A stretch of DNA of 64,000 nucleotides from CAVYXZ01 sp963772595 (GCA_963772595.1 CAVYXZ010000016.1:186001-250000); one strand, 5' to 3'. Positions 37,693-47,749 are shown, counted from the stretch's first letter. Numbers and translations are program-made. The notes: generated by a model not told the origin, from the letters alone.

Positions 37693-38574
37693 ATGAATTC
37701 ATTTGACTACCACCAACCCTCAACTCTGGATGAAGCCATCGAACTGCTGGTTCGTTATGGCGATACAGCCCGTATTCTGGCCGGTGGCACGGCCCTTTAC
37801 GTGGACATGGAGCGCGGTCAAGATCAACCGGCACATGTCATTGGCTTAGAAAAGGTGCCTGACCTGGGCACGATTTATGAAAACGGCGGTTTGCACATCG
37901 GCGCCTATGCCTCACTGACTGACATCAAGCATTTTGCAGGCACCCGGCCTGATTTGCAGGCCATGGTGGATTCGATTCTACTCTTCGGCGGCAGGCAGAT
38001 TCAGAACGTGGCGACGGCGGGCGGCAATATCTGCAAAGCCTCACCAGGGGCGGATATGGTCCCACCATTGCTGTGCCTGGACGCTCAGATTCGTCTGCGC
38101 GGGCCAGACGGCGAGCGGATGGTACCACTGGACGGCTTTATCACGGGTCCCAATCGAACGGCGATTCGTCCTGCCGAGATTCTGACGGAAATCATTCTGC
38201 CGCCGGTACCGTCCAATACCGGTACGGCCTTTCAGAAGAAGATGCGTCGCCAGGCCGAAGACATTTCGATTGTCGCGGTCGCTGCGCGAGTCAGCTTCGC
38301 GGCGGACCAGCAGACCTGTGAAGACGTGCGAATCGCGTTGTGTGCCGTTGCGCCGACGCCGTTTCGCGCGCGTACTGCCGAAGAAGCGCTGACGGGAGCC
38401 GCGCTTGATTCGGATAGTGTGAGACGGGCCGCGCAGGCTGCCTCGGACGAATCGCGGCCTATCGACGATGTGCGTGCTTCGGCAGACTATCGTCACCTGT
38501 TAATCGAAACACTCACCGAACGTGCGTTGCACAACGCCGCTGAGCGGGCATTAAGTGGGGAAAGGGTATCATGA
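37693..38574 (+). CDS. Xanthine dehydrogenase family FAD-binding subunit (CoxM/XdhB-like)
   Basis: 293 residues. FAD-domain motifs are clear: LAGGTALYVDMERGQ near residue 33, and TAGGNICKASPGADMVPPLL near 112, the conserved T/A-x-GGN that grips the flavin diphosphate. The C-terminal CO-deh_flav_C domain is about 185-290 (ISIVAVAARVSFA, VAPTPFRARTAEEAL). It passes electrons from the iron-sulfur subunit to an acceptor. AAAGG precedes the ATG. The stop overlaps the next start (38571), so the three subunits are coupled in the order FAD, 2Fe-2S, molybdenum. Confidence 0.92.
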   Translation: MNSFDYHQPSTLDEAIELLVRYGDTARILAGGTALYVDMERGQDQPAHVIGLEKVPDLGTIYENGGLHIGAYASLTDIKHFAGTRPDLQAMVDSILLFGGRQIQNVATAGGNICKASPGADMVPPLLCLDAQIRLRGPDGERMVPLDGFITGPNRTAIRPAEILTEIILPPVPSNTGTAFQKKMRRQAEDISIVAVAARVSFAADQQTCEDVRIALCAVAPTPFRARTAEEALTGAALDSDSVRRAAQAASDESRPIDDVRASADYRHLLIETLTERALHNAAERALSGERVS

Positions 38575-39062
38575 GCCGTATTGAAATTACACTCAAAGTC
38601 AACGGATCCCAGTATCCGCTGGACATCGCCTCGCACCGGACACTGCTGGAGGTGCTGCGTGAAGACATCGGCCTGACCGGCACCAAGCCCAACTGCCTCG
38701 AAGGAGAGTGCGGTGCGTGTACCGTGCTGGTGGATGGGCGGGCGGTGAATGCCTGTATGTATCCCGCCGCTCGTGCGGCAGGCAGTGAGATCATCACGAT
38801 TGAAGGTTTGGCAGAAGGCGGTCAGCTTCACCCGGTGCAGGATGCCTTTCTGCAAAACGGCGCGGTGCAGTGCGGCTACTGCACGCCGGGCTTCATCATG
38901 TCTACTGTGGCGCTGCTGGACGAGAATCCCCACCCGACCGACGAGGATGTGAACCACGCACTGGGCGGCAATATCTGCCGTTGTACCGGCTACACCTATA
39001 TTCGCAAAGCGATTCATCAGGCTATCGACCAGATTGCTGAGAATGAGGGAGGTGCGTCTTGA
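38571..39062 (+). CDS. Xanthine dehydrogenase family 2Fe-2S subunit (CoxS/XdhC-like)
   Basis: 163 residues. The N-terminal plant-type cluster motif is CLEGECGACTVLVDGRAVNA followed by C (four Cys), and the C-terminal cluster is CGYCTPGFIM with GNICRCTGY. These are the two 2Fe-2S centres of molybdenum hydroxylases. Length is typical. The ATG overlaps the FAD-subunit stop and the stop overlaps the TTG start of the large subunit. Confidence 0.95.
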   Translation: MSRIEITLKVNGSQYPLDIASHRTLLEVLREDIGLTGTKPNCLEGECGACTVLVDGRAVNACMYPAARAAGSEIITIEGLAEGGQLHPVQDAFLQNGAVQCGYCTPGFIMSTVALLDENPHPTDEDVNHALGGNICRCTGYTYIRKAIHQAIDQIAENEGGAS

Positions 39063-41362
39063 TCGACCATCAGGTAGCAGGCAAAGATTTACCCCGCCTG
39101 GACGGCCACGCCAAAGTGACCGGCGAGTATGTTTACGGGATGGATGTGGCGGTGCGGGGAATGCTGCACGGCAAGGTCGTGAGAAGCCCTTATCCTCATG
39201 CGCGCATTCGAGGCTTCAACACCGAGGCGGCGCGCGCACTGCCTGGGGTGCAGGCGGTGATTACGGGTGCGGACGTGCAGAAGCTGCTGCCGGGCGTTGT
39301 CTCCGATCAGCCGGTGCTGGCCTGGGAGGTCGCACGCTATAAAGGTGAGCCGGTGGCTATCGTCGCCGCGACGACGCTGGAGATCGCCGAAAAAGCGGCG
39401 GCCCTGGTCGAGGTCGATTACGAGCCGCTGCCGGTCATCACCGATCCTGAAGCGGCCATGCAGCCGGGGGCCACGCTGCTGCACCCGAACTGGGAATCCT
39501 ACACGGCCAACGAGATCGTGGTGCGCGAAGGTAACATCAACTGCCATGCTTCAATCACCAAGCAGAACGTGGAGCAGGGCTTTGCCGAAGCGGACGTTAT
39601 CGTCGAAGATAGCTTTGCGACCGACAGCGTGCATCAGGCCCATGTGGAACCGCGCGCGGCCATCGGCACCGTGACGTCTGAGGGCAAAGCCAAGATTTAT
39701 TCGAACACCCAGCTTCCGTTTCATACCCGCGCGACGGTCGCTGCGATACTGGGCGTGCCGGAAAGTGATGTAATCATCGTGCCGACCGGCATCGGTGGTG
39801 GGTTTGGCTCCAAACTCTACGCCCAGTTGGAACCGCTGGTCGCGCTGCTGGCACGCGAAACAGGCCAGGCAGTGCGCATCTACACGCCCATCAGCGAGGA
39901 AATTGAAGCCGGATTGCCGCGCCATCCCTTCCGCATCTGGCTGAAGACCGGCGTCAAACGCGATGGGACGCTGGTGGCACGCCAGGCGCGCATGGTGATC
40001 GACACCGGGGCTTACGCCGGGTCGGGTGTGCAATTGACCTCGGTTGCCGGGCTGGTGCTGGCGGGTCCCTACAAAACCGAACACGTGCAGTTCGATGTCT
40101 ACTCGGTTTATACCAACAAAACGAACTTCGGAGCCTATCGCGGGCCGGGTGGTCCGCAAACTCTGTTTGCGCTCGAACAACATCTTGACCACGTCGCCAG
40201 TGAGATCGGCATGGATGCCGTCAGCTTCCGCCTGAAAAATGTGGTCGAAGACGGCGATCATGCGGTCAACGGTCAGGAACTGGGCGGCGTAGGGATGCGT
40301 GAATGCCTGGAGAAGGCTGCGGCGGCGATTGAGTGGGACAAACCTGCCGGGCCGAATCGTGGCAAGGGGATTAGCTGCGGCTGGTGGACGACGACCGGCG
40401 GCGCGTCGGGCTGTGTAGCAAAGCTGGACAGCGACGGCAAGATCGTGATGACCATCGGGACGCAGGAGATCGGCACCGGCGCAGTCGCAGCGGGCATCCC
40501 GCAGGTGATGGCGGAATATATGCACGTGCCGATAGAGGACGTGCGGCTGGTGGTAGGCGATACTGCCAGCGCGCCCTGGGATTTCGGTTCGCAGGGCAGC
40601 CGCACGGTCTTCAACATCGGACGCGCCGCTGAAGTGGCCGCGCAGGACCTGACCGCCCAGATCAAGCGCGTTGCGGGCGACATACTCGAATGCTCGGTTG
40701 AAGACCTGGAGATCGTGAACGGCGAGGTCCGCATTAAAGGAGTGCCGCCGACCCGCAAGGTGACGCTGGTGGATGTGGCGCAGAAGTCGTTGAAGTCCGG
40801 TGGCGGTCTGCACGCGCGCGGCGTCTCTTTCCCGGAACCCTATAAATACAACGAAGACAAACTGATTTCCTGCCTGTACCCGGCTTTTCACTATCCCAGC
40901 TTCCACGCCCATGCAGCGGAGGTGGAAGTGGACCCGGATACCGGTGAGGTCAAGGTGACGCGCTACGTCGCCGTCCACGACATCGGTTTCGTGGTCAGCC
41001 CGACTTACGCCGAGGGCCAGGTCCATGGGGGTGTCGCACAGGGGATCGGTATGGCGCTGATGGAAGGAATCCAGTACCGCGACGGCCACGTGCTCAACCC
41101 CAACTGGACCGATTACAAGCTGCCGACGATTGCTGACGTGCCTGACATCGAAGTGATCCTGCTGGAACATCCAACGGAAGGCGGACCGTTTGGCGCAAAG
41201 GGCCTGGGTGAGCCGCCGGTCATCCACCCGCCTGCCGCCATCGCCAACGCACTGGCCCAGGCGACGGGCGTGCGCTTCCACAGTCTGCCATTGACTGCTG
41301 AAAAGGTACTTTTCGCACTGCGCAACCAACATGGCGAAGGGAGGAATGGGCACGGACAATAA
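39059..41362 (+). CDS. Xanthine dehydrogenase family molybdopterin-binding subunit
   Basis: 767 residues from TTG at 39059, with GGAGG about 5 bases upstream. Molybdenum-cofactor motifs: PTGIGGGFGSKLYAQLE, the NFGAYRGPGGPQTLFALEQH loop, and the active-site Glu in FGAKGLGEPPVIHP. The CO-dehydrogenase signature AYXCSFR is absent, so this is a xanthine-dehydrogenase-like rather than CO-oxidising enzyme. The family hydroxylates carbon next to nitrogen in N-heterocycles or oxidises aldehydes, using water. Position at the head of a cluster with hydantoinase and DUF917 genes favours an N-heterocycle substrate (inference). Confidence 0.93.
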   Translation: MIDHQVAGKDLPRLDGHAKVTGEYVYGMDVAVRGMLHGKVVRSPYPHARIRGFNTEAARALPGVQAVITGADVQKLLPGVVSDQPVLAWEVARYKGEPVAIVAATTLEIAEKAAALVEVDYEPLPVITDPEAAMQPGATLLHPNWESYTANEIVVREGNINCHASITKQNVEQGFAEADVIVEDSFATDSVHQAHVEPRAAIGTVTSEGKAKIYSNTQLPFHTRATVAAILGVPESDVIIVPTGIGGGFGSKLYAQLEPLVALLARETGQAVRIYTPISEEIEAGLPRHPFRIWLKTGVKRDGTLVARQARMVIDTGAYAGSGVQLTSVAGLVLAGPYKTEHVQFDVYSVYTNKTNFGAYRGPGGPQTLFALEQHLDHVASEIGMDAVSFRLKNVVEDGDHAVNGQELGGVGMRECLEKAAAAIEWDKPAGPNRGKGISCGWWTTTGGASGCVAKLDSDGKIVMTIGTQEIGTGAVAAGIPQVMAEYMHVPIEDVRLVVGDTASAPWDFGSQGSRTVFNIGRAAEVAAQDLTAQIKRVAGDILECSVEDLEIVNGEVRIKGVPPTRKVTLVDVAQKSLKSGGGLHARGVSFPEPYKYNEDKLISCLYPAFHYPSFHAHAAEVEVDPDTGEVKVTRYVAVHDIGFVVSPTYAEGQVHGGVAQGIGMALMEGIQYRDGHVLNPNWTDYKLPTIADVPDIEVILLEHPTEGGPFGAKGLGEPPVIHPPAAIANALAQATGVRFHSLPLTAEKVLFALRNQHGEGRNGHGQ

Positions 41363-41366
41363 TGCG

Positions 41367-41378
41367 TTGAACGTTCAA
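41367..41378. promoter_or_regulatory. Perfect palindrome TTGAACGTTCAA
   Basis: A 12-base perfect palindrome with a central CG, 4 bases past the molybdenum-subunit stop and 50 bases before the binding-protein gene. Central-CG palindromes are typical LacI/GntR-type operators. The nearest regulator gene in the window is far away (15 kb), so the cognate factor is unknown. Confidence 0.4.
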
Positions 41379-41427
41379 ATCTGGCCTGCTATTTTTTAGT
41401 CATTATCTCGCATTAGGAGAACGCTTT

Positions 41428-43038
41428 ATGAAAGCAAGACGAGCCAAGTCAACCCTACGGCTGCTGTTTCTGGTGGCAGCCCTGGTGCTGGTGGTTTCGG
41501 GTCAGGCACTGGTTTCCACAGCGCAGGATACCAAACCCAAGATTGTCATCGCCCACAACCTCGATCCTGACCACATTGAACTGCATCATTTCCGCAACAT
41601 CGGCGGCTATATGGCGACGGCCAATCTCTATGAGCCGATGATTACGCAGGTGTTGAAAGCCGACGACAATGGCGTGCTTGTCGGCCAGCGCGAATTCGAA
41701 GGCGCGGGCGCGGAGAGCTATGAAGTCAGCGACGACGGCACCGAGTTTACCTTCCACCTGCGGCACGACGCTAAATTCGCGGATGGCACCCCTGTCACCG
41801 CCAATGACTACTACTACACCATCGACCGTTCGCTGAACGGCACGGGCTATATCGGCCTGCTGCTGCCCTTCATCGCGCTGGACTCGATGGATCAGGTTGA
41901 GGTGATCGACGACTACACGCTGAAGGTCACCACACACCAGCCTGCCGCCCTGACCGAGACGGTCTTCGCCTTCCAGGTCTATGGCGCGATGAGCAAGGCG
42001 ACTGCTGAGGAACACGCGACCGCTGAGGATCCCTGGGCCGATGATTGGCACTATACCAACGCGAACCCCAGCGGTCCCTACGAGATCACCAAGTGGGAGC
42101 CGGGTGTAGAACTGGACTTCGACCCCAATCCAAATTACTGGCGCGGGCCAGACTGGTACCAGAACTCCGGCGTGGTTTACCGCGTGGTTTCGGATGCCAG
42201 CACGCGCGAGCAGTTGATCCGCTCCGGTGATGTCGATATCGCCTTCAACGTGCCCTACAGCAGCCTGGCGGATATGGAAAGCAACCCGGACCTCAATGTC
42301 ATCTCCATTCCGAACACCCGTATCTGGTATCTGGGCATGAACGTCAACGCTGCGCCGCTGGACGATGTCCGCGTGCGGCAGGCGATCTCGATGGCGGTTC
42401 CCTACGACGCCATGATCCAGAACCTCATCTACGGCTACGGTTCGCAGCCTACCAGCCCGATCCCTGCCGGTATGGAAGGGCACACGGACGAGTTCTGGAC
42501 CTACGACAACGCTTCGATTGACGACGCAAAGGCGCTGCTGGCCGAAGCGGGTTATCCTGATGGCTTCGATATCGAACTGTCGGTGAATCAGGGTGAGCAG
42601 ACCGTCGTGGATGCGGCTACCTGGATCCAGGCGGGTCTGGCGGACATCGGCATCAACGTCACCATCAATCCGGTGCCCTCTGCCGAGTACATCGGCCTGC
42701 TGAACAGCCACGAACTGCCGCTGTTCATCCACGAGTGGTATTCGTGGGGCAATGATCCCTTCTACCAGTTGAGCTTCCTGCTCAAGTGCGGCCAGTTCAC
42801 CAACTACGCCAACTACTGCAATCAGGAAGTGGACGACCTCATTCAGCAGGGGATCTACAGCCGCGATGCTGCCGAACGCGAACAGCTTGTCCGCCGCGCG
42901 CAGGAAATCATCGTGAATGACGCGCCCTGGGCTTACCTGTTCTCGCCGGACCAGGTGATCGTTACCCGTGCCAACGTGACCGGCATCAACGTCTTCGATG
43001 ACCAGATGCTGCGCTTTGGCTATCTGGGCAAGAGCTAG
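41428..43038 (+). CDS. Family-5 (peptide/nickel-type) solute-binding protein
   Basis: 536 residues, intact. AGGAGA lies before the ATG. Signal peptide at about 10-33 (LLFLVAALVLVVSGQALVST). SBP_bac_5 hallmarks: FTFHLRHDAKFADGTPVTAN, LDDVRVRQAISMAVPYDAMI and the C-terminal APWAYLFSPDQVIVTRANVT. Captures the substrate for the permeases at 43099-45026. The ligand is not predictable; from context it may be the precursor processed by the neighbouring molybdenum enzyme and hydantoinase. Confidence 0.92.
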   Translation: MKARRAKSTLRLLFLVAALVLVVSGQALVSTAQDTKPKIVIAHNLDPDHIELHHFRNIGGYMATANLYEPMITQVLKADDNGVLVGQREFEGAGAESYEVSDDGTEFTFHLRHDAKFADGTPVTANDYYYTIDRSLNGTGYIGLLLPFIALDSMDQVEVIDDYTLKVTTHQPAALTETVFAFQVYGAMSKATAEEHATAEDPWADDWHYTNANPSGPYEITKWEPGVELDFDPNPNYWRGPDWYQNSGVVYRVVSDASTREQLIRSGDVDIAFNVPYSSLADMESNPDLNVISIPNTRIWYLGMNVNAAPLDDVRVRQAISMAVPYDAMIQNLIYGYGSQPTSPIPAGMEGHTDEFWTYDNASIDDAKALLAEAGYPDGFDIELSVNQGEQTVVDAATWIQAGLADIGINVTINPVPSAEYIGLLNSHELPLFIHEWYSWGNDPFYQLSFLLKCGQFTNYANYCNQEVDDLIQQGIYSRDAAEREQLVRRAQEIIVNDAPWAYLFSPDQVIVTRANVTGINVFDDQMLRFGYLGKS

Positions 43039-43054
43039 TTTGCTTCAATGGCCG

Positions 43055-43078
43055 GGGGGTGGTGAGATCATCGCCCCC
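43055..43078 (+). terminator. Stem-loop between binding-protein and permease genes
   Basis: GGGGGTGGT pairs with ATCGCCCCC (two G-T pairs) around GAGATC, 17 bases after the binding-protein stop and 20 bases before the permease ATG. No T-run. Probably an mRNA-processing or partial-termination element like those at 12478 and 61625. Confidence 0.5.
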
Positions 43079-43098
43079 TGGTATGAGGATTTTCGCGC

Positions 43099-44117
43099 AT
43101 GTCATCGTTTGTTCGCTACATCCTGCGTCGTCTGGGGCTGGCGCTTATCACCCTGGCAGGCGTGGCAGTTGCCGTGTTTATCCTGACGCGCATCCTGCCA
43201 TCGGATCCGGCAGCGCTGCGGGCAGGCCCCTATGCTGACCCGGACCTGATCGCGGCCCTGCGCAGCGATATGGGCCTGGATCAACCGCTCTACACACAGT
43301 TTGCCACCTACGCACAGCTTCTCCTGCGCGGTGATCTGGGCGACAGCTGGCGGACGCAGCGACCGGTCCGCAGTGAACTGGAGCAGCGGCTGCCTGCCAC
43401 TATCGAACTGGCGGCCAGCGCCTTCATCCTGGCTTTTGTCGTCGGCATGACCCTGGGAATCCTGGCGGCGGTCTATGCCGGGTCCTGGGTGGATTACGTC
43501 GTCCGAGGCTTCGCCACGCTGGGGGCTTCGCTGGCGCTGTTCTGGCTGGGACTGATCGGATCTACGTGTTCTATTACACCCTGAGCTGGGCACCGCCGCC
43601 GTTGGGACGCCTGACGGTGGGCATGGCGCAGCCGCCTCCCGTCACCGGCCTGTACACAATCGACAGCCTGCTGGCGGGCGATTGGGCGACCTTTGCCGAT
43701 ACGCTGAACCATCTCTGGCTGCCTGCGGGTATTCTGGGTTTTATCACCAGCGCGCCGATCATCAAGATTATGCGCGGCGCAATGCTGGATGCGCTCGGCT
43801 CGGACTTTGTGCGCACGGCGCGGGCGATTGGCCTGCCGGCCTGGCGTGTGATTCTGATTGACGGCCTGCGCAACGCCTTCATCCCGGTGCTGACGACGCT
43901 GGGCGCGGTGTTTGGCTTCCTGATGGCGGGCAACGTCATTATCGAGAAGGTGTTCTCCTGGCCTGGCATTGGGTATTATGCCTGGGATGCGCTGGTCAGT
44001 AATGATTTCAACGCCGTGCAGGGCTTTGTCCTGGTGATCGCGGCGACCTATGTATTTATCAATCTGTTTGTGGACATCGCATACGGATTTGTGTCCCCGC
44101 GTATTCGACGAGGTTAA
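43099..44117 (+). CDS. Opp/Dpp-type ABC permease (DppB-like), one frame change
   Basis: Pieces 43099-43584 and 43566-44117 join at about 43560-43575, where ALFWLGLIG continues as IYVFYYTLSWAPPPLGRL if one base is restored. The N-terminus MSSFVRYILRRLGLALITLA is the family's first membrane segment; a DppB-type RGDLGDSWRTQRPVRSEL motif follows. The coupling loop is DFVRTARAIGLPAWRVILID and the C-terminus ends FVDIAYGFVSPRIRRG. About 339 residues in total, normal for the family. Confidence 0.88.
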
Positions 44118-44119
44118 TT

Positions 44120-45026
44120 ATGGCCGATATTGATCCCGCGCTGGTCCCTTCGACCGTATTCGAGCCGCACGATACGCGGACTCGCCAGTTCTCGGCGGCC
44201 AGGATGGGGCGATTGTTCAGACGGCGTCCCGCGTTCGCTGCCGGGCTGGTGATCATCCTCTTCGTGGTCCTGATGGCAGTATTTGGCCCGGCACTGGTGG
44301 CCTATCAGCCGACTCAGACCAATCCCCGGCACTCGCTGGAGGCTCCATCTACTGAATTTCCCTTCGGGACGGATAAGTTTGGGCGCGACATGCTGACGCG
44401 CGTGGTGTATGCCACGCGCCTGGACCTGACGATTGCGGTCTCGGTGGCGATGGGTGCCTTTGTGGTCGGCTCGCTGATCGGCGGAATGGCAGGCTATTAC
44501 GGCGGCTGGCTGGAGGACGTCATCATGCGGTTGGCGGATGTCGGTTTCGCGTTCCCGTCCTTCATTTCGGCGATGGCGATTACCGGCGTGCTGGGCGATA
44601 CGGTGCTGAACGTGATTATCGCAATTGCGGCATCGCTATACGCCGTTTTTCATTCGGCTGACGCACGGCGAGATGCTGACCGTCCGCACGCATCAATATG
44701 CCGATGCTGCGCGCAGTGTGGGTAATCCGGGCTGGCGCGTGATTCTGCTGCACCTGCTGCCGAATGCGCTGACGCCCTCGCTGATGCAGGCTCCGCTGGT
44801 CTTTGGCTGGGCGATTCTGAACGCGGCGGGGCTGGCCTTTCTGGGCCTGGGTATCACGCCGCCGACGGCAGAATGGGGTGTGCTGGTGGCAGAAGGCGCG
44901 CAGCTAATCGTGACCGGCGAGTGGTGGGTGTGGTTGTTCCCAGGGCTGGCAATTGTGGTCACGTCGCTGGGCTTCAACCTGGTCGGCGACAGCCTGCGCG
45001 ATCTCGGCGCACACGAGGCGCACTGA
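44120..45026 (+). CDS. Opp/Dpp-type ABC permease (DppC-like), one frame change
   Basis: Pieces 44120-44725 and 44625-45026 switch near 44630. The start is 3 bases after the DppB-like stop. DppC features: an early cytoplasmic segment, first helix AGLVIILFVVLMAVFGPALV, then STEFPFGTDKFGRDMLTRVV. After the frame change the coupling loop continues as HGEMLTVRTHQYADAARSVG, then FGWAILNAAGLAFLGLGITP and the ending GFNLVGDSLRDLGAH. About 301 residues together. Its stop overlaps the ATPase start at 45026. Confidence 0.87.
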
Positions 45027-46005
45027 TGGCCGAACCCGTCCTGAGTGTCGAAGACCTGACCCTGATCGCTGCCTGGAGCGGATGGCCCGCGCCAGCATTC
45101 TCGATCATGTGTCCTTTGAAGTACGACCGCACGAGGTTTTAGGGCTGGTCGGCGAGAGCGGCTCTGGTAAGACGATGACCTCGCTGGCCGTCATGGGCCT
45201 GCTGCCGTCAGGCTCGCGCGCCAGTTCCGGCCACATCTGGTTTCATGGGCGCGACCTGCTGGCGATGACGGAACGCGACCTGCGTACGATACGCGGCTCG
45301 GAAATCGCCATGATCTTCCAGAGTCCGCGTGCGGCGCTTAATCCGCTGATGAGCGCGGGCAATCAGGTGGCACGGGCCGTGAGCCTCCACCGGCAGCAGA
45401 GCAAGCAGGAAGCCTACGAGACCGCGATTGAACTGCTGCGGCAGGTGGGCATTCCCGATGCAAGCACCCGTGCGCGTGCCTATCCACACCAGCTTAGCGG
45501 CGGGATGGCGCAGCGAGTGTTGATCGCCATGATGCTGGCCTGCCAGCCGAAGCCTGTTGATCGCCGACGAACCGACGACCGGGCTGGACGTCACCATTCA
45601 GGCGCAGATTTTCGAACTGATTAAAGACGTGCAGACGGAGACCGGGGCCGCGCTGCTGCTGATCACGCATGATCTGGGCGTGGTGGCGGAGGTTTGCCAG
45701 CGCGTGGCAGTCATGTATGGCGGCCAGATCATGGAGGTCGCGCCGGTGAACGAGTTGTTCGCCAACCCGCGCCACCCGTACACAGATGCTTGATGGCGAG
45801 CATCGTGCGCGTGGATCAGGCCAAAGATTTATCGGGCGACGATGCGCTGACGCCGCTGCCGGTGCTGCTTGACATCCCGGGCTGTCACTTCGCCAATCGC
45901 TGTCCGGTCGCCATGCCTGTCTGCCACGAGAATCGCCCGCCGCCGGTGGCGCTGGCCGATGGACACACCGTCATCTGCCACCAATTTGTTGAGGAAGCCT
46001 CATGA
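45026..46005 (+). pseudogene. Opp/Dpp-type ABC ATPase (DppD-like), three frame changes
   Basis: ATG at 45026 gives MAEPVLSVEDLTLI; the frame then changes near 45075, 45555 and 45788. Conserved parts in order: FEVRPHEVLGLVGESGSGKT (Walker A), the Q-loop in IAMIFQSPRAALNPLMSAGN, the signature HQLSGGMAQRVLIAMMLACQ, Walker B and D-loop LLIADEPTTGLDVTIQAQIF, LLITHDLGVVAEVCQRVAVM, the NPRHPYTDA family tail and CHFANRCPVAMPVCHENRPP. All motifs are intact, so this reads as a functional gene damaged by one-base indels in the sequence. Confidence 0.85.
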
Positions 46006-46956
46006 CCGAGCCGCTGCTGCGCATCGAGAACCTGACGAAGCACTATCACGAACGCTCGCACACGATTCACGCGGTCAACGGCATTGATTTCGAGGTCTAT
46101 CCAGGCGAAGCAGTCGGGCTGGTGGGCGAAAGCGGCTGCGGTAAATCCACGACGGCGCGCTGCGTGCTGCGGCTGGAAGAACCGACCAGCGGGCACGTTT
46201 ACTTCAACGATGTGGACCTGACGACGCTGTCCTCTAAGCATCTGCGGGCAATGCGCAAAGAGATGCAGATGGTCTTCCAGGACCCGCACGAATCGCTCAA
46301 CCCGCGCTTCACCGTGCGCCGCACCTTGCGGGAACCGCTGGCGCTGCATGGGCTTTACCAGGATGCAGTCGCAGTTGAACGACGCCGTAGACCGGGTGAA
46401 TCTGGACCGCGAGCATTTACGACGCTTTCCGAGCCAGCTCAGCGGCGGGCAGAAGCAGCGGGTCGGTGTGGCGCGCGCGATCATGACGCATCCGCAGTTT
46501 GTGGTGCTGGATGAGCCGACCTCCTCGCTGGATATGTCGCTGCGCATTCACATCCTGGCTCTGCTGCGCCGTTTGCAGCGCGACCTGAATATGGCCTACC
46601 TGTTTATCTCGCACGACCTGAGCACGGTGCGGCATTTGTGCGACCGGGTGCTGGTGATGTACCTGGGCCGGATCGTAGAGATGGGGCCGACTGAAGAAGT
46701 TTTCAGCCGACCGCAGCATGTGTATACCCGTGCGCTGCTCTCCGCGATTCCGATCCCTGACCCAACGGTTAAGCGCGAGCGTATCCTGTTGGAGGGTGAA
46801 ACGCCCAGCCCGCGCGAGCTGATTCCAGGATGCGGTTTGCAGGCGCGCTGTCCCTTCGTGGCTGAAGAATGCGCGCAGCCGGTCCCCTTTTATCCTGTGA
46901 GCGAGCAGCACGCCGCCGCCTGCCGCTTAGCAAAGGAAGCGCAGAACGTCTCATGA
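46002..46956 (+). CDS. Opp/Dpp-type ABC ATPase (DppF-like), one frame change
   Basis: Pieces 46002-46514 and 46348-46956 switch near 46370. Walker A GESGCGKSTTARCVLRLEEP, Q-loop MQMVFQDPHESLNPRFTVRR, signature SQLSGGQKQRVGVARAIM, Walker B FVVLDEPTSSLDMSLRIHIL, H-loop YLFISHDLSTVRHLCDRVLV, and the C-terminal Opp-family block GCGLQARCPFVAEECAQP. The start overlaps the partner ATPase stop by 4 bases. It completes the five-gene importer. Its end overlaps the SDR start (ATGA), linking transport and catabolism in one transcript. Confidence 0.88.
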
Positions 46957-47747
46957 GTGATCGACCACTCGAAGGTAAGGTAGCCCTGGTGACGGCCTCG
47001 TCGCGCTATACCGGCGCGTATATTGCCGGGGCGCTGGCGCGGGCAGGCGCGAAGACTGCCATCCATTACAACGGTTCCAAAGATCAGGCAGAGGCCCTGG
47101 CGGCGGAACTTAGTGCAGAGGGCTGCGAGGTGGCCGTCTTCAAGGCGGATGGCCGCGACTCCGCGCAGCTTCGCCGCATGGCCGCCGACATCATACAGCA
47201 GTGGGGCGGGGTGGATGTTCTGGTCAACAACCTCGGTCCCTATTCGGATGTCCCTTTCCTCAAGCTGCCCGAACAGCAGTGGGACTGGATCATGAGTACC
47301 AACCTGAAGGCGACCTATGTGCTGACTCAGGAACTGGGGCCGGGGATGATCGAACGCCAGTGGGGGCGCATCATCAATATGGCGGCCTCCTCGGCGCTCT
47401 CGTATACGCACTCGATCTACGGCCTGTCGAAGGCGGCCCTGATCCACCTGACGGGCGTGCTGGCGTTGGAACTCGCGCCCTATGTCACCGTCAACGCCAT
47501 CGCGCCGGGCCAGATCGAAGACAGCGAACTGATCGACGAAATCGACCCGAATTACAAGCGCATTTTGCGCGAGCAATCGCCGCTGAAGAAGCTGGTCACA
47601 CGCCAGCAAATCGCGGAGGTGGTGCTGGCGCTGTGCGGCGAGATGTTTGCAACCACGACCGGCCACACCTTTCGTATGGATGCAGGCTGGTCGATTCGCT
47701 CCAACAGCCCGGATGTGGGTGCTATCGAATTCGAAGAAGGGGAATAA
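46953..47747 (+). CDS. SDR-family oxidoreductase with atypical nucleotide-binding motif
   Basis: 264 residues from ATG at 46953, overlapping the ATPase stop; the longer frame from 46869 is inside that gene. Catalytic Ser in NMAASSALSY and the Tyr-Lys pair in SIYGLSKAALIHL are present, as is NNLG (dinucleotide-binding Asn) and the VNAIAPGQIEDSEL loop. The usual TGxxxGxG is replaced by TASSRYTGAYIA, so cofactor preference is unclear. The family interconverts alcohols and ketones with NAD(P)H. Placement suggests a step after hydroxylation of the imported compound. Confidence 0.87.
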   Translation: MSDRPLEGKVALVTASSRYTGAYIAGALARAGAKTAIHYNGSKDQAEALAAELSAEGCEVAVFKADGRDSAQLRRMAADIIQQWGGVDVLVNNLGPYSDVPFLKLPEQQWDWIMSTNLKATYVLTQELGPGMIERQWGRIINMAASSALSYTHSIYGLSKAALIHLTGVLALELAPYVTVNAIAPGQIEDSELIDEIDPNYKRILREQSPLKKLVTRQQIAEVVLALCGEMFATTTGHTFRMDAGWSIRSNSPDVGAIEFEEGE

Positions 47748-47749
47748 GC

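Noticed and set aside
39551..41359. Long minus-strand ORF opposite the molybdenum-enzyme gene
   Set aside because: The plus strand holds all molybdenum-cofactor motifs; the antisense product is low-confidence, His/Arg-rich shadow sequence.
39059..41362. Aerobic CO dehydrogenase large subunit
   Set aside because: The AYXCSFR signature loop is missing; the GPGGPQ loop and context fit the xanthine dehydrogenase branch.
43560..46380. Programmed ribosomal frameshifting in the importer genes
   Set aside because: There are many breaks in consecutive genes, with no slippery heptamer or downstream pseudoknot seen; indel errors are simpler.
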